A stretch of 64,000 nucleotides of DNA from Semisulcospira habei. Taxonomy: Eukaryota > Mollusca > Gastropoda > Semisulcospiridae. Numbering within the stretch: the stretch's first letter is position 1; every line of letters begins with the position of its first letter. The DNA lies in NCBI GenBank assembly GCA_036245525.1, contig BTPG01000003.1:159683383-159747382 (forward strand), in the 5' to 3' direction. Shown here one piece after another: positions 15,365 to 29,469 of this stretch. The position numbers and the translations under genes were made by a program. Below the pieces are notes generated by a model, which was not told the origin of the DNA, ran no database searches, and was given only the letters and a program-made list of their open reading frames with translations.

Positions 15365-16697
15365 ATGGCACCACCACCATCCTTCCACTATGCGCCCGAT
15401 AACACGCCGCTCCACCGGGCTAACGCTAGACTTTCACTGGAAAGAATAATTAGAACAAACGACCCGATCCAAGTGACCTTTGAGACTGAGGGCTGGAAAT
15501 TACCCCTGTGGAGAAAAGCTCTATATTCTTTCTGCGTGGATGTACCTCTGCCCCCTGATGTCACCCTCCTATGGAGAGACAGAAACCAACACCATGAGAT
15601 CCTGACAGTCAGTGCTCCGGTCGATTCGTCCTATCTCCAAGAACTGTATGAAACAATTATCCAGTTGTTTAATGGGGACCGGAAACTGATCACAATAACA
15701 CTGTATTATACCACCGGGACCGGTCTAGCCCAAGGTAACTGCTGCCAAACTTGGGTTGACGAGGAGTTTGAAGCCCTGAGGGACAGTGTTACCAAGATGG
15801 CCAGCAGTCTGCTCTCCCAGCCCACTCCAGCCGATCCTTCACCCTCCCTCGCTAATCCTGTTACGGCTGAGTGCCCCCAAACCGAAGCAACGGACGCATT
15901 GAACCCCGAACAACTCGCCGCCACGCAAAATGAACCCGGGAGCGACTTTTCACTGGCGGCTCGGGACTCCGCGACTAATTGTATTAGTGACCTCACTCTC
16001 ATAACAGTGCCGACCGTGACCCCTCCCCGCTCCGGCGACCCGACTGTCAACACGCCTGATCAGGTCACGAAGCGCCCTGATTGCATCACTCCCCTCACCT
16101 TTAGTGTCACCAATCCAGAGTGCATGCTCCAGATGCAGAAACAGATGGAGATTAACTCGGCCACCATCCGCACTCTGACAGCCGCTTTGGAGGAAACACG
16201 CAGAGAGCTGTCAGAGCTGAAATCCCGCTGTGCCGCTATATACGACCTACAGGTGCAGCTCGACACACACGCCCGAGACAGCGACATAAAAATTAAAAAA
16301 CTGCTCCAGAGCCACCGACAAATTCGTCACAGAGGCCATCAACTCGTCACTAGAGCCTGTGACGAAGAAGCAGCAAGGGCTCGCTGATCGCGTGAACCAG
16401 CTGACCTCCTCCAGAGACAGCCATGCCGCTAGTAAGCTCCACGAGATCGAACGGCAGCTAAAGGCGCTAACCCCAGCCGCAGAACTACATGCCAATCCGG
16501 CTCCTGCCGCTACTACCACGGTTCATACTGCGCGCCCCTCAAACAATTCATCACCATCCGTCCATTCTCTGTCTCCTAGCTGTAATGTTCAGCACACACC
16601 CCACCCTGACATCACAGTGAAGAATATGTTCGCTGGCCTGTCTGAAGGCGGCGAGAGCCAGCAGGACTCTGGTGCCGGTATTTGTGCTGGCAAGTGA
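15365..16697 (+). pseudogene. LINE A ORF1 (gag-like), one frameshift
   Basis: The first frame covers 15365-16387 (340 codons). Coding then appears to continue in the next frame, from about 16315 to the stop near 16697, so one base was probably gained or lost near 16310. The N-terminal 140 residues are a compact hydrophobic/acidic region of unrecognised fold. A Pro/Thr/Ser-rich linker follows. Then comes a heptad-rich coiled coil (LTAALEETRRELSELKS) that resumes after the shift (LADRVNQLTSS). Position upstream of an endonuclease/RT ORF and the coiled coil suggest an RNA-binding, trimerising LINE ORF1 protein. I cannot place it in a named ORF1 class, and no zinc knuckle or RRM is obvious. Confidence 0.6.
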
Positions 16698-16851
16698 AGC
16701 AGCACAACTCTGGTGATGATGTCCGCCAGTGATGCCACCACAAACTAACGCCGCCAAGGACTCCCGTGAAGTCAGCCAATGCCGCTCGAATTCCTCTTCG
16801 AGCACCCCGCTGTGCAACCTGCGAGCCCAGACCGTGAAAACTGATGTCGAT

Positions 16852-16933
16852 AGCTCTCTGGAACTCCACACTTTTTTCAACTGGAGAAAGGCTGCTCTGG
16901 CTTTACCGATTCGTGCTCTGACATCTGCATCAG
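16852..16933. mobile_element. 82-bp internal fragment of an RTE element
   Basis: Every base matches 29953-30034, part of the RT-coding region of the full-length RTE at 29470-32777 (same plus-strand orientation, antisense to the RTE). No RTE sequence continues on either side. The right edge reads cag|gtatca, which resembles a splice donor. It lies between ORF1 and ORF2 of LINE A. Confidence 0.9.
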
Positions 16934-17156
16934 GTATCACTCTGAGAGGTTATAATTATCCAAAAGACATACATTACAAAAACTATCACCCGGGCCAAAT
17001 CTAACCAATTAAATACTAAGCAAGTGGTGTTGCAGTTTGGCTACAATACACAGTCAAAACTGATATACAAGAACTGCAACACGTACACTGAGCTATCGCG
17101 TACACAACACTTAACACTGCGTTTGGCAAAGCACCGCGCGCAGTGTGCGTTATCGC

Positions 17157-17809
17157 TAAAAGGTGCGGTCTGACGGGAAGTGAAACAGAAGCAAAGCGGC
17201 AAACAAAGCAGAGCATCTGCTTCTAAAAGCATCTAAAAATAGTGCGTTTATAACGCTTTGCTTTGTGAGCCGGTCACACGATGAGAAGTTTTGCATAGCA
17301 GTCTGCGTGGAAGCAATGCGCAATAAGTTGTAAATCAGTTTACCTCCCGACCCAGCATCCAGCGCAGTTCGGACTCGACAGTACACGCAATGAACGTGTG
17401 ACTAAACAGACCACCAGCCTGCCGGGCACTACTCAAGTGAAGCCGGCCAACAAGACTGCAAAATGAAAGCCGAAATGGCAAACAACACTCTAATAGAGTG
17501 AACAAGATCATCAACTCTATTACAAAAAGCCCAGTAGCTTTTGATGCCGCCATGATCGCCGAAATGATAACAACCTCGTTGTCGTAAAGTCGGCTCTTCT
17601 GATTGGCTGGCAATCAAATGCTGCAGCGAAGCAACGCAAAATTTTAGAGCACGCTCAAACACTGAAAGCATCGGCTTTGCTTCACTTCGCGCTTTGCTGT
17701 TGTTATGCTTTAGGTCTAGTCACACGAGAAACATCGTCAAAACTGCGATGTTTCGTGTTTTACTGGCTGTTTTGCTTCTGCTTCGCTTCCCGTCAGACCG
17801 CACCTTAAC
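17157..17809. mobile_element. MITE-like element with about 40-bp TIRs
   Basis: The left end (aaggtgcggtctgacggga) is matched in inverse complement by the right end (cccgtcagaccgcacctt), and similarity continues inward over agaagcaaagc. About 650 bp without a coding frame. Superfamily unclear; target-site duplication not resolved (T/A-rich on both flanks). Inserted in LINE A between ORF1 and ORF2. Confidence 0.75.
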
Positions 17810-17904
17810 AGTCGACACGAGTGAAATCCGAAAAGCAATGGTCGTAAGTGCTATCGGCCTATGTACACAGAGGAACATCTGGTTCACTCTGTTACACGAG
17901 CATA

Positions 17905-20900
17905 AGGGAATGTTGACGTGTAGGTCATCTTAACGTGTTTCATCTTTACAATAAGATACCTGACTTAGCTTGTTTTCTTAACAATCCCCCACCGACGGTC
18001 ACCGTTTCACTTGTTTGGCGTCACTGACACACGCTTGAGCTCGGACATCAGTGATGAAGCCATTAGTATCCCTAACTTTTCTGTAATTAGAAGAGATCCT
18101 TTCTCCCCAGGCCAAACAGGCATTGCCGTCTACATCCACCAGTCTATTCAACACTTAGTCCGTAGACGGCAAGATCTAGAAACCGCAGATGTTGAGTGCG
18201 TGTGGTTTGAAGGTGAGTAAAGCGTCCTTTTTTTTTTTTTTTTTTTTTTTTTGCTCCATCATACGTAGGCTTCTTGTACCGTAACCCGGCGGCTGACTTT
18301 AGTTGGTACGACGATTTTACCTGTAACTTAGATAAATTCTATAAAGTAAACTCCGACATCGTTCTAATGGGTGATTTCAATTGAAACCCCACACCGCATG
18401 GGAACAACTTCCTTATTTGGGCTGGTGCAGCTAGTGCAGTCACCCCGACTAGGATTACTGCTGCATCTTCCACTCTCATAGACCATATTTATACCAATAA
18501 CCCTAAATCTGTGACTGACGTTTATGTTCCAGACTTGAGCATTAGCGAGCATTTCCCTGTAGTGTGTAACTGGGTGCGTGTTTGTTAAGTACCCCAAGGA
18601 AAATGTTGTACCATGCAGATAAAGCAACCTCTGGGTCGTTGGACTCGGTTACTGAGTCAAAGCACGCATTACTAAAATCATGTAAAAATGCGTTTTGGTT
18701 AAAATGTTTAAAAGAGCGTTATGTTACGGTGATATGACCTTTCTTTTTAGTCTTTGGAATTTGCGCAGCCCTCAGGGAGAGGCGTGTCAAAAGCGCGGTA
18801 CTGCCCCCATGGATTACAAAAGAACTGATGCAGGCCATGGAGCTTAGGAACACCCTCAAGAGAGAAAAGAAGTTCGACGAGTTTAAAAAGCACCGTAATC
18901 GCGTCAAGTATATGTTACGCGAAGCGAGAAAAGCCTTTGTAAGAAATACTATTAAGAACAACAAAGATGGGTCAGCTATTTGGCGCGTCCTGAATTCCCT
19001 TACCCGAGGCTCTAGTGCATCCACGGTAATCCCTAGTGATTATCCGCTGACATGTTTAATAATCACTTCCTATCTGTTGCAGAAGTTTGCTCAACACAAG
19101 GAAGTGTCAATGATAAGTGTTTTGATGTTTTAATTGACTACTGCAATCATAAAACTGTGACTCCTTTTAGCATTCCATCGATTGCAGTACATGAAGTAGG
19201 TAAATTCATAAGTAGTCTCACGAACCAGAAGTCATCAGGCCCTGATGACATAAATCCTAAAGTTCTGAAACTATCTCTACCTAACATTGTTGAATCGCTG
19301 ACATACATTTACAACCTATGTCTCCATCAGTGTGTATTTCATACACAGCTTAAACTTGCAAAAGTAATTCCACTACCGAAATCCAAGGACAGGGGGAATC
19401 TGAATAATTATAGACCAATTTCGTTACTGTCCGTGTTAAGCAAACCTCTGGAGCGACATGTACACAAACATTTGTCTCAGTATTTAGAGACAAATAATAT
19501 GCTTCATCCCTTCCAGTCTGGGTTTCGTCCGAAGTATTCCTGTCATACAGCGCTAAGCAGACTTGCAGATAAGTGGTTATCTAACGTAAACAATTCTCAA
19601 CTGACGGGTGTTATTTAACTTGACTTTAAGAAGGCGTTTGACCTGGTTAACCATGACACTCTGATAAGCAAACTTAGTCATTATTTAAAAAACGTCTCAG
19701 CAGTTTCCTTCATTAGTTCATATCTAAAGGGAAGAAAGCAAAAGGTTGTAGTTAATGGATCACACTCTGAAGTGAAGGAGGTTAAGTTTGGATTACCTCA
19801 AGGGTCAGTGTTAGGGCCTCTTCTATTTTGTTTATACATCAACGATCTGCCTCTTCACCTAACGTCCGAATCTGTCGAATGTGACTTGTTTGCTGACGAT
19901 ACTTCAATCCATACGGCAAATAAAAACCTTAATGTGGTTGCAGAAAACTTACAACAGAGCCTTGATGAGGTGTCCGCCTAGTGTGAACGTAACTCAATGA
20001 GTATCCATCCAGCAAAACTAAGTCAATGGTAACTGCGACACGCCAAAAATACCAACTAACCCCCTTTCACTTGATTTGTCCTTCGAAGGCAATTCTATTA
20101 CCCCACCCGGGTCTGCCCTGGGGGACTTGGGTGGGGTTAGGTATTTTTTAGTTCCCAGGGTCACCCTGGTCAGCCCCACAGGGTGGGTTTTTCTCTCTAT
20201 TCTGGGGCATGTGTTTCTGTCTACCCTTTGTCCATTCACCTGTATTTGCCTTTTTAAAACTCTCCCTACTGTCTGCACTGCCTGTAGCTCTTGATATTGG
20301 ATGTGTGTTGCTAAATGGTCTTAGCTTTATTTAGGCCCTATGTGTTAGGTTTATTTAATGTATTTGACCGGCTGGCAACATACATTCAATGTTCTGTTTA
20401 TTTTTATTTTTTTTCACAAGCAGTGCAGGCACGTCCTGAGAAAGCCTTGTTGCTGTCGGGACGTTAAGCAATGTACAATCAATCAATCAAGCAATTCTAT
20501 TGAGCAAGTGTCTGAACACCGCCTCCTTGGAATTGTCATAGATAATCAGCTCAAATGGCAGGCACATACACATAAAGTGTGTAAAACTGTTTCAAGAAAC
20601 ATTTTCATGCTGTCCAAACTGAAGCACTTCACTGACTTTGAAACCAGAAAATTATTTTATTATGCTTAAATTCAGTCCCACATTAATTATGCTTCCACGG
20701 TGTGGGATGGCTGCAGAGATGTACATTTAAAAAGACTGAACTCTTTACACAGACGAGCAGCGAAATTAATTTTACCTGATCCTACTTTGACAACGGATGA
20801 TAAGATTCACAAAGCGGGACTTTTTTCTCTCAAGAATCAGTTTGCATTCAACAAAGGTGTTCTTCTTTTCAAGATTCGGAATGACAACACTCCGGAATAT

Positions 20901-21110
20901 CTAACCCAGCTGCTAGTCCGGTCACAGTCCCGCTATGGCGATACAAACAGACTGTATGTAGTACCCAAAACCAGAATAGACTTATTTAAAACCAGTCTAG
21001 CATTCTCGGGGGCGACTTTGTGGAATTTCCTTCCATCGCAAACGAAGACCACTCCAACGGTATCATGTTTTAAGAAAAGTCTTTTTAAACATGTATCTTC
21101 GCAGCCATAA
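17905..21110 (+). pseudogene. LINE A ORF2: endonuclease + reverse transcriptase
   Basis: Decayed CR1-like ORF2. Endonuclease part, about 17905-18600: GVTDTRLSSDIS, GIAVYIHQS, VLMGDFN, IDHIYTN and SEHFPVV (catalytic His block) are legible across frame changes, with a 26-base poly-T near 18223-18251. RT part, 18828-21110: SGPDDINPK, PISLLSVLSKPLERH, SGFRPKYSCH, LDFKKAFDLVNHD, FGLPQGSVLGPLLF and the FADDTSIH active site. In-frame stops at 19616-19618, 19979-19981 and near 20667, plus frameshifts, abolish function. A SINE splits it at 20100-20490, and coding sense resumes directly after the target duplication. Confidence 0.88.
20100..20490 (+). mobile_element. SINE-like retroposon, family A copy 2 (in LINE A)
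   Basis: A 391-bp insertion with a perfect 11-bp target duplication (gcaattctatt at 20089-20099 and 20491-20501). Head gggtctgccctggggg; tail gtacaatcaatcaatcaa. Removing it restores the alignment of LINE A RT sequence on both sides, proving a post-LINE insertion. Confidence 0.9.
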
Positions 21111-21433
21111 CTATCTGCAAGCTTTGCTTTCTATACGTAGAAATCATTGTTAGTAATGTACCCATTCTACTGCTGTGTATGTCTAGTGCTGCTGTGTTGT
21201 TGCTTTTTTTATTTTATTTTTTCCTTTCTTTCTTCCTTACCATTGCTCCCCCTCCCCCAACACACCCGTAGTCGTTGGTCCTATACATGCATTAATGTAA
21301 TGTAATTGTTGTGTTTGAAGATGTAGCAAAGGCAGATTTGAAAAATGGCATTGCCTCTGGCATTGTTAATATCTTTACCGTTGTAAAATAAAGATTCATT
21401 GATTCATTGATTCATTGATTCATTGATTCATTG

Positions 21434-21580
<147 letters not shown>

Positions 21581-21683
21581 TAACGCATCACTCGAATAAT
21601 GCCGGGTGTTTTACTTTATTTTTGTGCTGCCTTACAACTAGCACACGTGTGCGCATGTGCGTGTATCAGTATGTGTGTGTGTC

Positions 21684-21752
<69 letters not shown>

Positions 21753-22026
21753 TATTTTCAATTCCTCAATAGTTACAGTTGGTGGTTAGTGTTCATTAGT
21801 TTACTTTTGAAGTTTTAACTTTACTCTTTTAGTTTTTAGTTGAAATTTTAGAGTTAATATTCTTTCATATAATCTAAGAACACTTTTATGTTTATTTATA
21901 TCTAATGTATGCGCACGCGTGAGTATGTGTGCGTCTGTGTGTGTGGGTGCGTGCGTGCGTGATTGTAATGCATCACTTGAGTAATAGGCACAATGCGTTA
22001 CCCTTGTGCTGCCTTACATCTGACTG

Positions 22027-22122
<96 letters not shown>

Positions 22123-22213
22123 CGTGCGTGTGTGGGTGGGTGGGTGTGTGGGTGTGTGTGCGCGCGAAATATTTATAAATTTTTGTACTCGAGTAAGCCT
22201 TCGTCCATACTCT
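21581..22213. other. Gene-free with two (TG)n arrays
   Basis: TG arrays at about 21678-21752 and 22031-22118 (the second followed by GTGGG variants). The remaining AT-rich sequence shows no gene. Confidence 0.8.
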
Positions 22214-22300
22214 TGTCGGCAGAGGCCGCTCAGTTTTGATTCGCGATGATTCCTTTAGGACTGAATCATCGCGACTAAAACTTGCTACCGATACCCAAAG
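22214..22300. repeat. Hairpin family H, copy 1
   Basis: Near-palindrome centred on gcgatgattc ... gaatcatcgcg, with outer arms gtcggcag / ctaccgatac. Related to the palindromes at 40083-40185, 42288-42384 and 42692-42783. This is the most diverged copy. Confidence 0.75.
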
Positions 22301-23202
<902 letters not shown>

Positions 23203-23214
23203 CTCTCTCTCTCT

Positions 23215-23486
23215 TCTCAGCTTATGTCGATGTTATTATGTTATTTGTATTTTTATTTTATTTTTTTCTTTGTTTTTTGTTTGTTTTGTTTTTTTCGTCT
23301 TTTATGTTTTTCGTACATTTAAATGTTCTTGATATTATGTTGTTGGTTTGTTTTTGTTTTTGTCTTTTTCTTCTTTAATATTTTGTTGTGTTGCTCGATG
23401 TATATTTATGTGTGTAGTGTAGCAGGACAGTTTGTAAGAGAGGCATTCGCATGCCTAAAACGTTATCCTGCATAAAAACGTTTCAT
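23215..23486 (+). mobile_element. CR1-like LINE 3' end, short copy
   Basis: T-rich sequence ending in gtagcaggacag ... gaggcattcgcatgcc ... cataaaaacgtttcat, which parallels the other LINE 3' termini here, and then a ctctctct run at about 23487-23495. Short TC arrays lie on both sides. Identification rests on terminal similarity only. Confidence 0.55.
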
Positions 23487-23495
23487 CTCTCTCTT

Positions 23496-24599
23496 AGTCT
23501 ACTTAGCAGCTTTTCGCAATTTCTGCAGAGGTAAGTAGTTCGTCAAAAGAGTAACAATGGTTTGCAGGTACGAAACGAAAGTACTAATGCCATATAGTTT
23601 ATGCATGGCAACAATATTTGTCCTTAGGATGGAGACATTTTTGTAGAAGTGTTTTTCGAAAGCTATTTTTCGATGTGAGGGAACCAGTCCTCGTCAGTAC
23701 ACCGCCCGGATAAGGTGCAAGACATTTTTTGTGCATAACATTGAAAATTTCAAGCATACAAGTTACAAGTTTATTCCAGTGAGTAAATTAAAATCATGAG
23801 CAAGTAAACATGCATACATATATACGATAAAATAAGTTTAAAAGTATTATTTTTAATGCGGTAAGCATGGTCGCGTCGCTAGTTTCAAAATGGCGGTCAG
23901 CGAGAAGCCTTCTAAAGAAGTCAATCAGACGCGCACGGTTGATGAAGCATTATTTTGCTCCTGAATTGAAACAGAGATTATTTTCGATATGAAAATCTTA
24001 TCAACGTCAAATACGTTATTTTTCCTGGTCTTGAAAACAGCCTTTTCCATAGAACTCGGTCTTTTGTGGGAGGAAAGCATATCGAAAGTAAACTCCCTTT
24101 GTGCATGTTGTGCAATGTGTCTGCCGACCATCTTCAACATTCTGAAGACTTTTTGGCCGGATACAACATGCATGTTGTTCGTCTGTTTTTCAGCCTAACG
24201 GCTCTAAGTGCAGGTCTGCTCAGTCTTTTTTTAATTTTATTAGTGGAGATGGGATTTTTAACTGGTCAAGCACACTCGTATCCGACTGGTCTTAAGCACA
24301 AGCCAGGCAGAGTGAAATCCATCTCCGAACCGTTTCCATCAAAATCACCATGTTCAGCTAAACACCTAAATATAAAAATTTTAGTTTTTGCAACCAATTC
24401 AACCAATCCGCACTCAAGTACTCACAAGGACTCTTATAATTAAGCTTTATCAGGACTGCATGAGACACAATACAGATAGTAGCCCTCTCTATTATATGTT
24501 TTATTTATTTATTTATTATTGATTCATGTATGTATTCACTTACATATTTATTTATTATTTATCCTTTTAATTATGGATGGAAGGAATTCCTTGATGCAC
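23496..24599. other. Intergenic, no supported gene
   Basis: Contains open frames up to 125 codons (24066-24443 +) with a hydrophobic middle and no recognised domain; I do not call them genes. 23880-23960 has an atggcg start-like context but soon meets a stop. Confidence 0.5.
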
Positions 24600-24803
24600 A
24601 TGATCACTATAGTGGTATGGTAGTGGTCACCAAGGAGAGGAAATTTGTTTTCAATATGCATACATCTGTGCATGTTCATAATCTATCCTTTACTTAACAT
24701 GCATATTCATAGGTCCCAGGTATCCCCAACTTATTTTATTAATTTATTATTTTTTGTTTGTTTGTTTGTTTGTGATGTATGTTTGCACATACACATCAGC
24801 ATA

Positions 24804-25169
24804 AAATGATTGATTGTACATTGTTTAACGTCCCGACAGCAACAAGACTTTCTCAGGACGCGCCTGCACTGCTTGTGAAAAACCCAAACTAAACAGAATA
24901 TTGAATGTATGTCGCCAGCTGGTCTAATACACTAAATAAACCTAACTAGACCCTTTAGCAACACACATCCAATATCAAGAGCTACAAGCAGTGCAGACAG
25001 TAGGAAGAGTTTAAAAAAGGAAAATACAGGTGAATGTACCAAGGGTAGACAGAAACACACGCCCCAGAATAGAGGGGAAAACCCACCCTGTGGGGCTGAC
25101 CAGGGTCACCCTGGGAACTAAAAAGTAGTTAACCCCACCCAAGTCCCCCAGGGTAGACCTGGGAGGGGG
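24804..25169 (-). mobile_element. SINE-like retroposon, family A copy 3
   Basis: Reverse-oriented 366-bp copy between an 11-bp direct repeat (acatcagcata at 24793-24803 and 25170-25180). The target sits within the satellite unit, whose own sequence acatcagcata is now duplicated. Confidence 0.88.
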
Positions 25170-25570
25170 ACATCAGCATACAAGATGAGAACATACATAT
25201 ACACATATATGATGTGAACATAACATGTACACATATATGGTAATAGGTGCATACCACCCGCTCCCCACCCCACATACAAAACCACAGAACACCCATTAAA
25301 GGACATGCACATCTGTGCATGTTCATACTATATCCTTTACTTGGTATTCATATGTCCTAGTTATTTAACTTAATTATTTTTTTTTGTTTGTTTGAAAAGT
25401 AGGTTTTGTACATATGCTGATGTTCACATACACATATATGGTAATACTGCCTCCACAACCAGAGAACACCCACCAAACGACACTTACATCTGTGCATGTT
25501 CATAATCTATCCTTTACTGAGCATTCATATGTCCCAGGTATCTTGACTTACTTTATCTTTTTTATTTAAC

Positions 25571-25618
25571 CGCCATGAGATGGCATTGGTCGCCTGCTCG
25601 ACATTAAACCCAAATAAC
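25571..25618 (+). mobile_element. Short SINE 3' fragment (gttaaacccaaataact type)
   Basis: gccatgagatggc ... attaaacccaaataact, the same short module as at 26530-26578 and, inverted, 42781-42840. Such tails are common in molluscan genomes from memory; the SINE body is not present. Confidence 0.6.
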
Positions 25619-25965
25619 TATATATTTAAATTATTTATTTATTTTGTTTGCTTGTAATGAAGGTTTTGTACATACACATCAGCAAACAAGAAAATATACA
25701 CATATATAGATGGTAATAGGTGCCATACTGCCTGCTCCCAACCCTTACCTAAATACCAACATAAAACCACAGAACACCTACCAAAGGAAGGACATGCACA
25801 TCTGTGTATGTTTCATAAATTTTTAATCAGTCTATCCTTTACCTAGCATGCATATGTCCCAGGTACCTTAGACTTACTTTATCTTATTTATTTAAATTAT
25901 TTATTTATTTTGTTTGTTTGTAATGTAGGTTTTGTACATACACATCAGCATACAGCTCAAGAACA

Positions 25966-26356
25966 TACACCATGGTACCCCTGTGCATGTGGCCACCAGT
26001 ACTATTCTGTCAGATCTGTCACACCCAGCCAATCATCTCTTCGAGCTTCTGCCCTCTGGCCGGCGGTATCGTGCTTTTAAAGCCAGAACCTCTCGATTCA
26101 GATGCAATTTATTTTCCAGAAGCTGTCCTCAATACATCACCATGCACGGAACAACGTGATTCCATGATTTGTGACATATGACCGAGTTGTGTTTAATATT
26201 GTGTTTATCTATCTTTTAGTGCTGTATATAGGATGATCGCCAACTAAGTGTATGACATGATGAATGCCCTACAAGTGAGGACATATTTTACTGTCGCCAT
26301 GCCACACAAAAATCCTTGTAACGTTTTACTTGGTGAATAAATGTCTTATGTCTTAT
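25966..26356 (+). mobile_element. Rex1/Babar-like LINE 3' end
   Basis: Translation near 26015-26135 reads SHPANHLFELLPSGRRYRAF, the conserved C-terminal signature (LPSGRRYR) of Rex1/Babar-group RTs. It continues through a short 3' UTR to AATAAA and a repeated tcttatg tail at about 26335-26356. Truncated inside a satellite unit. Fragment only, non-functional. Confidence 0.75.
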
Positions 26357-26529
26357 ACACGTACATGGTAATAGGTGCAGTATCGCTCGCTCCCAACCCC
26401 AATCCAGTTACACACACAAAACCGCAGAACATCCACCAATGCACATCTGTGCATGATCATAATCTATACTTTACTTAGCATTCTTATGTCCCAGGTATCT
26501 TTGACTTACTTTATCTTATTTATTTAACT

Positions 26530-26578
26530 GCCGTGAGATGGCCGTAGTCTACCGCGCGGCGTTAAACCCAAATAACTA
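26530..26578 (+). mobile_element. Short SINE 3' fragment
   Basis: gccgtgagatggcc ... cggcgttaaacccaaataact, as at 25571 and 42781. Confidence 0.6.
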
Positions 26579-26838
26579 TTTATTAAAATTATTAATTTAT
26601 GTTTGTTTGTAATGTAGGTTTTGTACATACACGGTAATAGGTGCCATACCGCCCCACTTTCAATCCCAGCCCACATACAAAACGACAGAATACCCACAAA
26701 AGACATGCACAATTGTATACTGATGGGCATTAGTGGACTGTAAAATCTATATATAGAGACTTCAGGTTAAGCAAGTGGCTTGTATTGACTGCCTGTATTT
26801 TAGCTGCCCACCTACAAATTTCATGTGTACAGTTAACC

Positions 26839-27190
26839 ACACTGCACATGCAGCCATCAGTTCTGTGAAAAGTACTGTTGGCCTCATGCACAGGGGCACC
26901 AAAACTTAGAGATAAGGCGGCCACACCTGATAACAATAACAGTACTAATAATAATATGCATACTCAGCCACTAGTTCTGTAAACAGCACCTTTGTAAACA
27001 GTACCAGTGGCCAAATGCACACATACATCATGGATGTTGCTACCACTGATCACTTCAAACAATAGGCTGCCCAGTTCACATTTTGATACCGTGAACTAGC
27101 CTGCACATGCAGTCATCAGTTCTGTAAATAGTACTGGTGGCCACATGCACAGCGGCACCAAACTTAAAGGTGAGGCCAAAACTGCCACCT
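26839..27190. repeat. Diverged tandem repeat, about 262-bp period
   Basis: tgcacatgcag-catcagttctgt recurs at about 26842 and 27104, each followed by a catgcacag-ggcaccaaa-ctta block. A partial third unit lies near 26958. No coding. Confidence 0.7.
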
Positions 27191-28835
<1,645 letters not shown>

Positions 28836-29469
28836 CGATTTGCATAATACACCCTTTGATGATGTACACTGCCACACTTGCCCTGACAATGCCTTGTCTT
28901 GCTGGATGAGTCTGTTCTTCGGAGTCCTTAACAAGCACGCGCCTCTCAGGGTAAAACGCGTTAAACATACTACCATGCCGCCCTGGTTAACATTGGACAT
29001 TAAAAATGCTATGTCGCTCAGAGACAAACTTAGAAAAGAAAAACTCTTTGATGACTACAAAAAATAACGTAATCAAGTAAAATATCTGGTAAGGGCTGCA
29101 AAAAAAGCATTCTTCAATCAAATGATCTCAGAAAACCGTGACACAGCATCCATTTGGAGAGCACTAAATGCTATTACTAAAGGAAAAGCAGCCCCAGAAA
29201 TACCATCTCATTTAACTTCAGACAAATTTAACAAATATTTTTTATCAGCCGCTGAAAATCTAGCCCAGTCGGCATTAAATATCAGTACGCAATATAGTAT
29301 CTCAAGTCTTCTGAGATCTTTCAGCGAAGCAACAAATATAACACAAAAATTCGTAATTCCTAATATATCAATAGCAGAAATCGGTAAGTATATTTCTGAC
29401 ATGCCGAATAAGAAAAGTAGAGGGATTGATGATATTGATAACCAATCACTAAAATTGTCGTTGCCTTAC

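Larger units (their letters stand above)
24600..26730. repeat. Degenerate tandem satellite hosting retroposons
   Basis: At least five diverged units begin with catctgtgcatgttcata, at about 24663, 25311, 25489, 25799 and 26444. Each is followed by a tatcctttac/tatgtcccagg block, a tttgtttgtttgt block and a ttttgtacatacacatcagcata block. Irregular spacing is explained in part by inserted elements (24804-25169, 25571-25618, 25966-26356, 26530-26578). No coding. Confidence 0.8.

Noticed and set aside
16551..16940. 129-codon minus-strand frame beginning with RTE-like residues
   Set aside because: Only the first about 27 codons derive from the 82-bp RTE scrap; the rest is antisense of LINE A ORF1.
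24066..24443. 125-codon frame with a hydrophobic stretch
   Set aside because: No recognisable motif, and no splice or homologous context.
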